Positions 7,794-16,440 of a stretch of DNA of 55,328 nucleotides are shown here, in pieces. How positions within the stretch are numbered: position 1 is the first letter of the stretch; every line of letters begins with the position of its first letter. This DNA is from CAYLLN01 sp036496265 (GTDB lineage: Bacteria; Planctomycetota; Planctomycetia; Pirellulales; Pirellulaceae), in the NCBI GenBank assembly GCA_036496265.1, contig DASXLL010000011.1:1-55328 (forward strand), given 5' to 3'. The position numbers and the translations under genes were made by a program. The notes beneath the pieces are model-generated. The model saw only the letters and a list, made by a program, of their open reading frames with translations, was not told the DNA's origin and ran no database searches.

Positions 7794-8189
7794 CTACCAT
7801 AGACGTGTAATGCCGTAGTCGTCAAAGTTCAAATCGGCTCCGATGACACTGGCTGCGTTACGCTGGGCGTGTGTGATAATCAGCCGATCGAATGGATCGC
7901 GATGCTCATCGAGTGGGAACGGCAGTGAGGAGTAGACGGCACAATCTTCGAGCGTAATTGGCAGCACGGTGATGCCGTAGCCGGGAATCGCTTTTGTCAT
8001 GTACTCCGTGTAGGAGCATGATAACGTCAACTTCTTGAGTCCGACCTTGATAGCGATTTCCCAGAGCGTCGCCATGCTCAAAAAAAGATCGTTTGCCGGA
8101 TCGGCGAGGAGCGCGGCTGCATGAGCGCTCAATTGTGGGCTGCCGTCCGCATGCCAAAGAAAGGCGTGCGTGTCGAGCAGGAGCTTCAC
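7794..8189 (-). CDS. PIN-domain toxin, VapC-like
   Basis: A 131-residue PIN-domain ribonuclease of the type II toxin family. The acidic catalytic residues are in place: Asp6 in LLLDTHAFLW, Glu44 in ATLWEIAIK, Asp98 and Asp101 in HRDPFDRLII, and a late acidic FDDYGI segment. The sequence belongs to the branch with the DTHAFLW and HRDPFDR signatures, usually paired with Phd-like antitoxins. Its start codon overlaps the stop codon of the upstream antitoxin gene by four bases (ATGA), the usual translational coupling. Family knowledge suggests RNA cleavage, often of tRNA; the actual target cannot be read from sequence. Confidence 0.92.
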   Translation of the reverse strand: MKLLLDTHAFLWHADGSPQLSAHAAALLADPANDLFLSMATLWEIAIKVGLKKLTLSCSYTEYMTKAIPGYGITVLPITLEDCAVYSSLPFPLDEHRDPFDRLIITHAQRNAASVIGADLNFDDYGITRLW

Positions 8190-8425
8190 TCCATATACTC
8201 CTTCATATCTTCGAGCGGCGCATCGAAATCAGGGGCAATGTACGTGATCATGCCTTTCAAAAGGCCCGGACCGGGACGCAAACACGGGGCTGACTTGATT
8301 GGGGTGCCGACAAGCTTCGCTATCGGTTGATTGTTTTCCGTTATGAACACTTCTTCGCCTGGGGCGAGGCTATGAACTAGTTCGGGCAGACGGGCCTGAA
8401 CGTCTGTCAAATTGAGTGTTGTCAT
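8186..8425 (-). CDS. Phd/YefM-type antitoxin
   Basis: A 79-residue partner of the PIN toxin. The N-terminal half matches the Phd/YefM fold: LTDVQARLPELVHSLAPGEE, then VFITENNQPIAKLV, typical of the dimeric DNA-binding part. The C-terminal tail (APDFDAPLEDMKEYME) is acidic and would wrap the toxin, as in related complexes. The promoter should lie in the 63 bp between this gene and the end of dapL; antitoxins of this kind normally repress their own operon. The gene order antitoxin-toxin with ATGA overlap is standard. Confidence 0.88.
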   Translation of the reverse strand: MTTLNLTDVQARLPELVHSLAPGEEVFITENNQPIAKLVGTPIKSAPCLRPGPGLLKGMITYIAPDFDAPLEDMKEYME

Positions 8426-8488
8426 GGTTCAATGCCTCATTCCTGCCATTTTACTATAGCGGGCGCACTAATAGCGAGTTACAGCGCA

Positions 8489-9721
8489 TTAAAACACTAG
8501 TCGGCACTGCGACAGCCGCTCCGTCGTAGCCGCCATCAAAGCATCTTCGGCGGCTTCGGTTTCGGCTTCGTAGGTAACGCTGAAGCGGAGGAAGGGGCCA
8601 GCGTCGTCCCAGGGAACGGTGACGATGGATTGCTGCGTGATGAAGTATTGGCTGGCAGCTTCGGCAGTCTCAAATTTGGTGCCGTCGGCCAGGCCTTTGG
8701 GGGCGGGCGTGTAAAGGAAATACGTGCCGCCGGGCATTTTGGCTTGAAAACCGGCTCTGCTGAGCGTGGCGACAAGCTTTCCAAGGCGGCGCTTGTATTT
8801 GGCGCGGATGCGGCGGGGGATTTCATCATCATCGAGGGCGAAAGCCGCGGCGTTTTGGATCGCGCCGAATTGGCCGCTATCGCTGTTGTCTTTCACGTCG
8901 GCAAAGGCGCGGACGATGCGTTCGTGACCGCAGACCCAGCCGATGCGCCAGCCGATCATGTCGTAGCCTTTGCTCAGCGAATAGACTTCGACGCCGACAT
9001 CCATCGCGCCGGGGACGGAGAGGAAGCTGAATGGCGGCTGATCGTAAGAGAGGAGGGCGTGGGCGGCGTCTTGAATGACGACAAACTCGTGCTGCTTCGC
9101 CAGCGCGACCACTTGCTCATACAACTCGCGCGTCGCCGTCTTGCCGGTGGGGCTATTGGGATAGTTCAGAACCAGCAGCTTGGTTTGCTTCCAGACGTCG
9201 GGCGTGATCGACTTGAAATCGGGGAAGAAGTCGTTTTCAGCGGTGAGCGGCAGCCGGAAGACGCTGCCGCCGTAGTAGCGCGTGTGCGTGCCGGCGACGG
9301 GATAGCCCGGGACGGTCATCAGCGTGATGTCGCCGGGATTGATGAAGCAGGCCGGCAGCATGGCGAGGGCCGGCTTGCTGCCGATCGAGTGATTGACCTG
9401 TGTCGCGGCGTCGAGCGTGACGCCGAAGTTGCGCTGCATGAATGCGGCGGCCGCTTCTTTAAAGCGTGAATTGCCGTTGTCCATGTACCCGCGATTTTCG
9501 GGCTTGCTGATCTCGTCGGCCATTTTGCGGCGGACGGACTCCGGCGCCATCGCGTCATTTTCGCCGATGCCGAAGTCAATGAGCGAGCGATTGGGAAAAT
9601 CGGCCAGCGCCTTTCGCTTCGCTCGCTTGATCTTCTCGAACTTATAGATTTCGGTCCCTTTGCCATAATTGACGCCGCCGATCCGTTCGGCAAACAGGGA
9701 TTGGAAATAGGGGTCGGACAT
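8489..9721 (-). CDS. dapL: LL-diaminopimelate aminotransferase
   Basis: A 410-residue class I/II PLP-dependent aminotransferase. It most resembles DapL, which converts tetrahydrodipicolinate directly to LL-diaminopimelate for lysine and peptidoglycan synthesis. The N-terminus (FAERIGGVNYGKGTEIYKFE) and DFGIGENDAMAP fit the DapL group. The PLP lysine is Lys251 in SLSKGYDMIGWRIGW; Asn186 lies in NYPNSPTG and Asp218 in VIQDAA. The start at 9721 (MSDPYFQ) is chosen over an upstream frame start at 9802, which would add an odd cysteine-rich stretch. It stands alone, upstream of the toxin-antitoxin pair on the same strand. A different aminotransferase of the same fold is the main alternative. Confidence 0.85.
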   Translation of the reverse strand: MSDPYFQSLFAERIGGVNYGKGTEIYKFEKIKRAKRKALADFPNRSLIDFGIGENDAMAPESVRRKMADEISKPENRGYMDNGNSRFKEAAAAFMQRNFGVTLDAATQVNHSIGSKPALAMLPACFINPGDITLMTVPGYPVAGTHTRYYGGSVFRLPLTAENDFFPDFKSITPDVWKQTKLLVLNYPNSPTGKTATRELYEQVVALAKQHEFVVIQDAAHALLSYDQPPFSFLSVPGAMDVGVEVYSLSKGYDMIGWRIGWVCGHERIVRAFADVKDNSDSGQFGAIQNAAAFALDDDEIPRRIRAKYKRRLGKLVATLSRAGFQAKMPGGTYFLYTPAPKGLADGTKFETAEAASQYFITQQSIVTVPWDDAGPFLRFSVTYEAETEAAEDALMAATTERLSQCRLVF

Positions 9722-9852
9722 GGAGAAATCAGGCCGAAGTAATAAGGACGAAGGACAAAAAAGACAGCTAAATCCCGCAAATCTGCGGGTGGCTAACAGC
9801 AATGCAGCTTAGCCAAGAAGGCCTCAACCAACAATGAGCCGGCGACGGCGGC

Positions 9853-11037
9853 TTAGGCCACGGCTAAGCGCAGGGAAGTTTTCGCCGATGGTGCGGCGCA
9901 ACCGAGTTGGCGCTGGATGGTGGTGTCGAAGTCGCGGAGGGGGGAGCAGCAGTCGGGCTTTGCACCGGAGATGGGCGTGTCGGAGAAAATGAGGCTGGCC
10001 GCCCGAGCGAGATTGGCGGACGCCGTTTGGCCGCGTGGAACCACGAGGAGCCGGCAACTGCAGGCAGCCGAAAATTGACCGCCGGCGCCGGCGAAAGCGA
10101 TTTCGATTTCGGAGGGCTCGGACGAACGCTGGTTCGACGCGGCCGCGACGCGACACCACAGCGGCAACTTATCGATCAAATCTTTGGGCGGACGCTGGCC
10201 GACGATGCGGATCTGCAAGTCTTGCAAACGTCGCTTGTTGATTCCCGCGAGGCAGCGCGTCAGCCGCAATGGCCGCTCGAAGTAATCGACGTTCGCGCCG
10301 GCCCGCCAGGTGGCGGGGGCCGAAGGCGTTTTGGGATGCCAGAGGTGATACGTGTTGGTCCACCAGGCGATGGACGCAACATTGACTCCGCCGGCTCGCA
10401 GCCGCAGCCGCAGATCATCGTCTTCGCAGCCCCAACCCTGAAAATTCTCGTCGTAACCGTTGACTCGCTCGTAATCGGCGCGGGCGATGCCGAGATTTCC
10501 GCCGAGCAATTTGGGTCTGCGTGGATCACCGATCAACGAATAGTACGAGGCCCGCAAATGCCGCCAACCAATCTGCGCCCGCTGCGCCCAGGTGACGCGG
10601 TTCAAATAGCGGGCCTGCCGAACGTCATCGTCGCTGATTTTTTCCGAGACTTCTTGGCTGAGGTAAATATAGTAGCCGGCCATCGCATAGCGGGTGCGGC
10701 GCCGGTCGAGATGCGTGCGGAGGTGATCCGGCGGCAGGATGCAGTCGCCGTCGAGAAATAGTAGATAGGGCGCGGTGCTCGCGCGGACGCCTTCGTTGCG
10801 GCAGCGGGAAAGTTGAAAGCCGTCGTGCGGATGCGTGGTAAAGCGGACGGGAAAGCCGACGGAGGAGGCGAAGCGACGGACGAGTTGTGGCGTTTCGTCG
10901 CGCGAGCCGTCATCAGTAACGACGACCTCGAGGGCTCCGCCCACGCCGCGCTGCGCAGCGATCGACGCGAGCACGCGGCGCAAATGGCCGGGGCGCTCGA
11001 ACGAGGAGACGAGCACGGCGATTTCGGGCTTTGGCAT
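9853..11037 (-). CDS. Family 2 glycosyltransferase
   Basis: A 394-residue GT-A fold glycosyltransferase. The N-terminal domain shows the nucleotide-binding motif DDGSRDE (residues 42-48) and the metal-binding DGD at 96-98 in FLDGDCI. A galactosyltransferase-type acceptor motif follows, GYDENFQGWGCEDDDLRLRL, about residues 208-228, with the catalytic ED pair. This combination is found in chondroitin-polymerase-like and other GT2 enzymes that transfer sugars from UDP-sugars to polysaccharides. From about residue 300 on, the sequence is basic and poorly conserved-looking; I cannot assign it. There is no transmembrane segment. No other polysaccharide genes are adjacent, so the acceptor is unknown. 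Confidence 0.85.
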   Translation of the reverse strand: MPKPEIAVLVSSFERPGHLRRVLASIAAQRGVGGALEVVVTDDGSRDETPQLVRRFASSVGFPVRFTTHPHDGFQLSRCRNEGVRASTAPYLLFLDGDCILPPDHLRTHLDRRRTRYAMAGYYIYLSQEVSEKISDDDVRQARYLNRVTWAQRAQIGWRHLRASYYSLIGDPRRPKLLGGNLGIARADYERVNGYDENFQGWGCEDDDLRLRLRAGGVNVASIAWWTNTYHLWHPKTPSAPATWRAGANVDYFERPLRLTRCLAGINKRRLQDLQIRIVGQRPPKDLIDKLPLWCRVAAASNQRSSEPSEIEIAFAGAGGQFSAACSCRLLVVPRGQTASANLARAASLIFSDTPISGAKPDCCSPLRDFDTTIQRQLGCAAPSAKTSLRLAVA

Positions 11038-11284
11038 CGGCGGGTATGGATGACTTATCGTTACAATACGGCGGGAACGCTACCTGTCTGGTAGCAGACG
11101 GTCAATTGCAGTTGTGCTAGCAACTTGGCAGGCCGTCGTGATTTGTTCGCCTTCGGCTTACAATCCACGTTAAGGTCACCTGTCGGCGATCCGCCATTCG
11201 CAATCACATTCGTTGACACGACAGATTGTCGGCTCAATCGACTGAGCGCTGGATTTTTGCCGCGCATTTGTAAAGGAAGTTTCC

Positions 11285-11707
11285 ATGCCAGCAGCAACCG
11301 TGCGACTCGTCGAGGAAAATGCGGCAGGTGGCAAAGTTCGGGAAGTTTTCGACGACATCAAACGAACAAAGAACATCGACTTCGTCCCTAACTTCTGGCG
11401 GGCACTTGCTAGCTATCCCGATCAGCTCGAGCTCGTCTGGCGGCAGCTCAAAACTCTGATGCATCCGGAAGCCGCGGGGCGAAAAAGCCAGCTCGATGCC
11501 AAGACGCGGGAGATCATTGCGCTGGTCGTCTCAGCCACCAACGGCTGCCGTTATTGCGTGAACTCGCACACGGCCGCTTTGAAGAAGCTGGGCATCAACA
11601 CCGAGACGCTCGGCGAAATTCTGGCAATCGCCGGTTTATTCAATCAGACCAACGCGCTCGCCGACGGCTATCAAATCGAGCCAGATGTATTGCCGCCGCT
11701 GGATTAG
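11285..11707 (+). CDS. AhpD-like carboxymuconolactone decarboxylase family protein
   Basis: A 140-residue all-helical protein of the CMD/AhpD superfamily, of the peroxidase-related type. The active-site CxxC is Cys88-x2-Cys91 in NGCRYCVNSH, followed by His95 at the usual distance. In AhpD proteins these cysteines and the histidine form the disulfide-reducing, peroxide-linked centre. The start has a good ribosome binding site (AAGGAAG) 6-8 bases upstream. The gene is alone on the plus strand, between a glycosyltransferase and a toxin-antitoxin pair on the minus strand. Antioxidant function is inferred from the family. Confidence 0.88.
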   Translation: MPAATVRLVEENAAGGKVREVFDDIKRTKNIDFVPNFWRALASYPDQLELVWRQLKTLMHPEAAGRKSQLDAKTREIIALVVSATNGCRYCVNSHTAALKKLGINTETLGEILAIAGLFNQTNALADGYQIEPDVLPPLD

Positions 11708-11713
11708 CGACAT

Positions 11714-12115
11714 TTAGAACAGCGTTTCAAAACCGGCCGCTGAAAAATGCGAGTTATGTGTAAAAGCTTGCTGAATTGTGAGTCGTCGCATAATGATGAA
11801 CGAAACCTGATCGACAATTCCAGCCGCCCCACCAAATCCCCGCGAGTAAGCATCCCACGCAGCAATCCAATCTTCATCGGTGGGACGGATTAGGCTACCG
11901 GCCGCTTCGGCTTCATCTCGCAATCGACCCACTGTGGACCGATAGGGACGTCTTGCGGCCGCATTGCCACATTCCAACAGGACGAACGTAGTCGTAACGC
12001 AAACAGATCCGGACTGTCTCAGTTTAGAAAATGCCGCTACCGCCAAATCGTGCCATTGATCCGTTTCGTCCCAAATTGCAAGCAGCCCGACGGTATCGAG
12101 AAATACATGATTCAC
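11714..12115 (-). CDS. PIN-domain toxin, VapC-like
   Basis: A 133-residue PIN-domain protein. Acidic residues fit the catalytic set: Asp7 in VFLDTVGLLA, Glu48 in VLLECGNA and Asp102 in GIVDQVSFIIM. The C-terminal part ends with HNSHFSAAGFETLF, the characteristic strand after the fourth acidic position, although that position is Ser-His rather than the commoner Asp-His. It belongs to a branch different from the toxin at 7794-8189. The start codon overlaps the antitoxin stop by four bases. Its stop lies only 6 bp from the convergent AhpD-like gene. Confidence 0.88.
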   Translation of the reverse strand: MNHVFLDTVGLLAIWDETDQWHDLAVAAFSKLRQSGSVCVTTTFVLLECGNAAARRPYRSTVGRLRDEAEAAGSLIRPTDEDWIAAWDAYSRGFGGAAGIVDQVSFIIMRRLTIQQAFTHNSHFSAAGFETLF

Positions 12116-12315
12116 GGTTGGTGCTCATTGTGCCGCTCAGCGACATCATGCTCCCCGGATGAATAGCGTTCACTAAGCACCTTAAAGATTCCGGCCATGG
12201 ATTTTGAATCAATCACCCGAGGCTCAAACTCAACTTCACACGCCTCAGGAAGCAATACATCTTCAAGTGGTCGGAACACGCCGTGCTCAAAGATCGCATG
12301 AATCGTTTTTGGCAT
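12112..12315 (-). CDS. AF2212/DUF104-type antitoxin
   Basis: A 67-residue small protein. Its N-terminus, MPKTIHAIFEHGVFRPLE, is the signature of the AF2212-like (DUF104) antitoxins, which form a short beta-hairpin domain and pair with PIN toxins. The ATG at 12315 is clearly the right start: an upstream extension to 12396 would add unrelated residues. The gene overlaps the toxin start by ATGA. The operon promoter should lie between 12316 and the glgX stop at 12439. Confidence 0.85.
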   Translation of the reverse strand: MPKTIHAIFEHGVFRPLEDVLLPEACEVEFEPRVIDSKSMAGIFKVLSERYSSGEHDVAERHNEHQP

Positions 12316-12438
12316 GGAGCACCCGCTAAAACGCTCACCCAGTAATTTCGTGTTATTAGCACATCCTATACTGAGCATCTTACACAGGAACGGCAAGCGC
12401 CTCCAAGTTGCGCGCCGAACGCCGAGTGGTAATACGCA

Positions 12439-14541
12439 CTACTTCCCCGCCTTCCGCCCCTGGTCCGCCACAAAAACGCACATCGAGCGATACGAAAGCG
12501 TGAGCCGGCGCGATCGTGGCGGTGGCGGGCCGTCGAGGTCCGGATAGACGTCGAACGGTGGGGCCGCGGCCGTATCGAGCAGGAGCCGCCAACGCGTGCC
12601 TTTGGCAACGGGCGGCAAGATGAATTCCCGCGGCTGCTGCGAGGCATTGACCAGAATGAGAACGTCGCGGGAAAGATTTTCAGGATCGTGCTCGGGCTCG
12701 AGCGCTTTCAAATGCGCAATGAGCGTCGCATCGTCGCCATGCCAGTCGACGGCGGTGCCCAAAGCGCTAAACCAGGCCACATCGGGTAGATCGCCTTCAA
12801 ACTTTGGCTTGCCGGTGAGAAAATGCTCGCGACGGATCGTCGGTTGCGATCTTCGAAACTTGATTAATGCCGACGTGAAACGAACGAGATCTTGGTTTTT
12901 TTCAACGAGGTCCCAGTCGAACCACGACAGATCATTGTCCTGGCAATAGGCGTTGTTATTGCCCTTCTGTGTGCGGCGGCATTCGTCGCCCATGACCATC
13001 ATGGGCACGCCCTGGCTCAACATCAGCGTGACCAGGAAGTTTTTGATCTGGCGGATGCGCAGATTGTCGATTTCCGGGCGATTGGTCGGCCCTTCGACGC
13101 CGTAGTTGTCGCTGTAATTATTGTTGTCGCCGTCACGGTTGCCTTCGCCGTTGGCTTCGTTGTGCTTTTCTTTAAAGCTAACCAAGTCGTTAATCGTGAA
13201 GCCGTCGTGCGACGTGATGAAGTTGATGCTGCAATACGGCGTGCGGCCCGAATGCTCATAAAGGTCGCTCGACCCGGCCAGACGCGTCACGAACGCGCCC
13301 ATCAGTCCTTTATCACCGCGCCAAAACCGTCGCACATCGTCGCGATACCGCCCGTTCCACTCGGCCCAGCGCAAATCGCCAAAGCTGCCGACTTGATACG
13401 CGCCCGCGGCGTCCCACGCCTCAGCGATAACCTTCGTATCGGCTAAGAGTGGATCTTCGGCGATGACTTCGATCAGCGGCGGATTCGGGACAAGATTCCC
13501 TTGCCGGTCGCGACTGAGGATTGACGCCAGATCGAACCGAAAGCCATCGACGTGATAGTTGTGGACCCAGTGCCGCAAGCAGTGGAATATCATCTCGCGG
13601 ACAACCGGATGGTTGCCGTTCACCGTGTTGCCGCAGCCCGAAAAATTCATGTAGTAGCTGCCGCCGTTACCCATCATGTAGTAGTTGCGGTTTTCCAGGC
13701 CCTTGAACGAGATGACCGGCCCGAGCTCATTGCCCTCGCAAGTGTGGTTGAAGACCACGTCGAGAATCACCTCCAGGCCCGCGGCGTGCAGAGCCTTCAC
13801 CATCTGCTTGAATTCGGCTACTTGAGAGCCGGGCTTTTCGCCGACGGCGTACCCGCGATGCGGCCCGAAAAACGCCATCGGGTCATAGCCCCAGTAGTTG
13901 GGCCGCTCCAGCGTCTGACCAAAAATGCCGTTCGTCGGATATTCATGCACCGGCATCAGCTCAACGGCTGTGACGCCCAGCGACTTCAAGTACGGTATTT
14001 TCTCTATGAGGCCGAGATACGTGCCGGGGTGTTCGACCTTGCTCGACCCGTCCTTCGTGAAGCCGCGGACATGCGTCTCATAGATAACCGTCTCGCTGAC
14101 GCTGCGGCGCAGGTGGCGGTCGCCTTCCCAGTCGAAATAGTCGTCAATGACGACGCATTTGGGCGGGCGGATCAGCCCATCGGGCGACGGCAGATAGTTG
14201 CCGGCCAGGGCCTTGGCATAGGGATCGATCAGCCGGGCCCGGCCATCGAACCATTGGCCATGCTCCGGATCGCGCGGCCCTTCGGCCTGCAAATGATAAA
14301 GCTGCCCGACGCTCACGCCGGGGACAAAAATGCTCCAGATGTCGCCCCAGCGATCGTTGCTCGGGCTGAACTCGATGATCTCTTCCGGCTCGGCGTCTTC
14401 GACGTTTTCATACAACAGCAGCCGCATCGCCGTCGCACTCTTGCTATAGACGACGAACTGCACGCCATTCTCATGGAGAATGGCGCCGTACGGCAGCATG
14501 TGCGTGAATTGTAGGGTCGGGTGAACGTGACGCATGAGCAT
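12439..14541 (-). CDS. glgX: Glycogen debranching enzyme GlgX (isoamylase type)
   Basis: A 700-residue GH13 enzyme that hydrolyses alpha-1,6 branches in glycogen. An N-terminal CBM48-like domain (about residues 15-110) precedes the TIM barrel. Catalytic residues are visible: nucleophile Asp337 in DGFRFDLASIL, acid/base Glu374 in VIAEAWDAAG, and Asp446 in ITSHDGFTIND. ELMPVHEYPTNG and the NYWGYDP segment are typical of GlgX rather than pullulanase or TreZ. The length is normal. Two start codons (MLM) lie close together at the N-terminus; either is possible. No other glycogen gene is adjacent. Confidence 0.93.
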   Translation of the reverse strand: MLMRHVHPTLQFTHMLPYGAILHENGVQFVVYSKSATAMRLLLYENVEDAEPEEIIEFSPSNDRWGDIWSIFVPGVSVGQLYHLQAEGPRDPEHGQWFDGRARLIDPYAKALAGNYLPSPDGLIRPPKCVVIDDYFDWEGDRHLRRSVSETVIYETHVRGFTKDGSSKVEHPGTYLGLIEKIPYLKSLGVTAVELMPVHEYPTNGIFGQTLERPNYWGYDPMAFFGPHRGYAVGEKPGSQVAEFKQMVKALHAAGLEVILDVVFNHTCEGNELGPVISFKGLENRNYYMMGNGGSYYMNFSGCGNTVNGNHPVVREMIFHCLRHWVHNYHVDGFRFDLASILSRDRQGNLVPNPPLIEVIAEDPLLADTKVIAEAWDAAGAYQVGSFGDLRWAEWNGRYRDDVRRFWRGDKGLMGAFVTRLAGSSDLYEHSGRTPYCSINFITSHDGFTINDLVSFKEKHNEANGEGNRDGDNNNYSDNYGVEGPTNRPEIDNLRIRQIKNFLVTLMLSQGVPMMVMGDECRRTQKGNNNAYCQDNDLSWFDWDLVEKNQDLVRFTSALIKFRRSQPTIRREHFLTGKPKFEGDLPDVAWFSALGTAVDWHGDDATLIAHLKALEPEHDPENLSRDVLILVNASQQPREFILPPVAKGTRWRLLLDTAAAPPFDVYPDLDGPPPPRSRRLTLSYRSMCVFVADQGRKAGK

Positions 14542-14565
14542 GAGCCGGGCCTCGACGGGATTTGA

Positions 14566-14656
14566 TTCAAAGTTCCGAGTTCAATGGTCAAAGTTGACGA
14601 CAACCGCCGTCCGGCAAGGGCAACTTTGAACCTTGAACTTTGAACGTTGAACTGGA
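14566..14656. repeat. Paired inverted heptanucleotide arrays, AACTTTG type
   Basis: Two arrays of 7-bp units face each other across about 26 bp. The right array reads AACTTTG, AACCTTG, AACTTTG, AACGTTG, AACTGGA (14622-14656). The left array (14566-14600) is the reverse complement type: TTCAAAG, TTCCGAG, TTCAATG, GTCAAAG, TTGACGA. Together they can fold into a long imperfect hairpin. The pair lies directly upstream of glgX. The rest of the 458-bp gap to 15000 holds only the hairpins at 14928-14990. Confidence 0.7.
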
Positions 14657-14927
14657 AGTTGGGGCATGCGGAAGCGATTGCGTAAGCGTACCCCCCGAAA
14701 GCCGTCGAGGCGGTCGGGCAGCCCAATATAGCTTAGGAAAAAGGCCGTTTTCGGCCCTGTTCTGCAAGTCACCTAAAGTTTGCGTCATAGCGCGATCACC
14801 GCGCCGTGCCAAGCTGTGCGGACGGCGCAAAGCGTACCGGTACGCCACCGGTTAAAAGTCACCGCTGAAACAACACGCGCTCGGATTTTGACGCCGCCGC
14901 TCCGGGAACGATTCAATCACTGTTACT

Positions 14928-14990
14928 CGTTCCGAGGGCCCCCCTCGGAACGCACTTTCGCGAGGCCCTCACCTCGCCGCGGCATGCCGC
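14928..14990. repeat. Cluster of three short hairpins
   Basis: CGTTCCGAGG and CCTCGGAACG (14928-14937, 14943-14952) form a perfect 10-bp stem. It is followed by GCGAGG-CCCTCA-CCTCGC and by a GCGGCATGCCGC palindrome. The arrangement resembles the three-hairpin element between sucC and sucD. It lies just downstream of the membrane protein gene at 15000-16385 and could end its transcript, though no T tract is present. Confidence 0.55.
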
Positions 14991-14999
14991 GCACAATAG

Positions 15000-16385
15000 C
15001 TACATCCCCCCAATCGGCGTGATCACAATCACAAACCCCAGCCACGCCCCCGCGGGAATCGCGAGCAACAGCGTCACAGCCGCCAGCGCAGTCACAGTGA
15101 CGAGCTTCGCACTCTGAACCGGCGCTAAAGTCTCAACTGCCACTTCACCCCGTCGCCAGCGGAGTAGTTGACTGCAGACGACCAAAATGGCCGCCAAACG
15201 CAGCAGCATCTTGGGTTCTTCCACATACGCCGTCGCGAGTGCAAAGACAATCTGTAGCAGCAGCCACGGCAACTCGAGCAGCCCGGCCCCACCACTCCAC
15301 CACAACTCAAGGTCGCTCAAGAGCGTGGGCGAACCCCACAGAGAATTGATGAAAGGAACATTCCACCATCCCGGCAGCGCCGTAATGACCATCGCGAGCA
15401 ATAGCAGGCTCATGACTACGCCTGACAGATGATACGGGCGCGTCGTCTCCAGCCCGATGGCGTCGCTCAACCGCGGTTCGGGCACATAACGCATCGCAAA
15501 CAGAAAGCAGGCGCCAGCGAAAACCGAAATACCCGCCGCCACGACATACCACGGCTGAGTGCCCGTATTCGCGGCCAGGTAAGGCGACACGCTCGGGAAT
15601 CCAACAGTCCAGTACCAGTGAACCAAATACGCCGCGCAGACGATTCCAGCCGTGGCAATTCCAATTAGCCATCGTCGAGTGAACCTTCGATTCCAATAGA
15701 CCGTTAGCAAGAACGTACTAATTGCCGAGAGGGCCACAGCCGCGGCCGCCACGATCGCGCCGCGAAAAAAATCCGCTAACAGCTTGGTCTGCGGGTCGAA
15801 CGGATGGAACGGCTTACCGCCCCACCGCGTCGGCTGATAGACTTCCACTCCGCGAATCGCCAGGTGTACGAGGCCGCTAATCGTCTCAGCGCTGATGAGG
15901 ACATACACCAGCCAAATGCCACCTAGAACCAATGCCAAAAAACCGACTGCCGATTGAACGACTGGGTTCCGCGGTGGTGCGTTCGAAATCGTGGCCCGCC
16001 CCGGCGCGGTATAAGCGCAAATAATCGCCAGCGAGAACAAGGATGCGGTAAACGCATCCAGCGCGATGCTCTCGCTCACGTCCAACTCGAATTCCTTGGC
16101 AATCTCCAATCCAACTGCGGCCGCCAGCATCGCCACGACGGCCAGCGGCCGCGCCATAGCCAGCGCCGCCCCATTTCGCAGCTCCCGATCCGCCCTGGGC
16201 ACGACGCGCCACGTGACATAAGCACTCCGCGATTGCTCCACCATTCCCACTACGATCCAAGTCGCGCACATCACGAGCAGCGCATCCGACCAGCCAACGT
16301 CAGGCACGCGATGATAGGCCAATCCTGCCGCAACGCCGAGCGTAACAACAAACAGATCAAAGAGTGAAAACCGCAATCGCCGCAT
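15000..16385 (-). CDS. Polytopic membrane protein of unknown function
   Basis: A 461-residue protein with about ten hydrophobic segments spread over its whole length. It begins MRRLRFSLFDLFVV, a short N-terminal motif (R-F-S-L-x-D/T-L) that I associate with planctomycete membrane proteins, running straight into the first helix. No catalytic or transporter motif is recognisable. A soluble stretch around residues 190-215 (VEVYQPTRWGGKPFHPFDPQ) may be a loop outside the membrane. It is a single gene with an own start, 55 bp away from bshB1, which lies upstream on the same strand. Confidence 0.75.
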   Translation of the reverse strand: MRRLRFSLFDLFVVTLGVAAGLAYHRVPDVGWSDALLVMCATWIVVGMVEQSRSAYVTWRVVPRADRELRNGAALAMARPLAVVAMLAAAVGLEIAKEFELDVSESIALDAFTASLFSLAIICAYTAPGRATISNAPPRNPVVQSAVGFLALVLGGIWLVYVLISAETISGLVHLAIRGVEVYQPTRWGGKPFHPFDPQTKLLADFFRGAIVAAAAVALSAISTFLLTVYWNRRFTRRWLIGIATAGIVCAAYLVHWYWTVGFPSVSPYLAANTGTQPWYVVAAGISVFAGACFLFAMRYVPEPRLSDAIGLETTRPYHLSGVVMSLLLLAMVITALPGWWNVPFINSLWGSPTLLSDLELWWSGGAGLLELPWLLLQIVFALATAYVEEPKMLLRLAAILVVCSQLLRWRRGEVAVETLAPVQSAKLVTVTALAAVTLLLAIPAGAWLGFVIVITPIGGM

Positions 16386-16440
16386 TTAATCATTGTAGAT
16401 CCGGGCGCTTCACGGCACGATATTTCGCCCTACGCCGCGA

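Noticed and set aside
8630..9469. 279-codon open frame opposite dapL
   Set aside because: DapL is certain from its PLP-site motifs; the opposite frame has no recognisable feature.
13552..14514. 320-codon open frame opposite glgX
   Set aside because: GlgX is certain from its catalytic residues; the other frame is a shadow.
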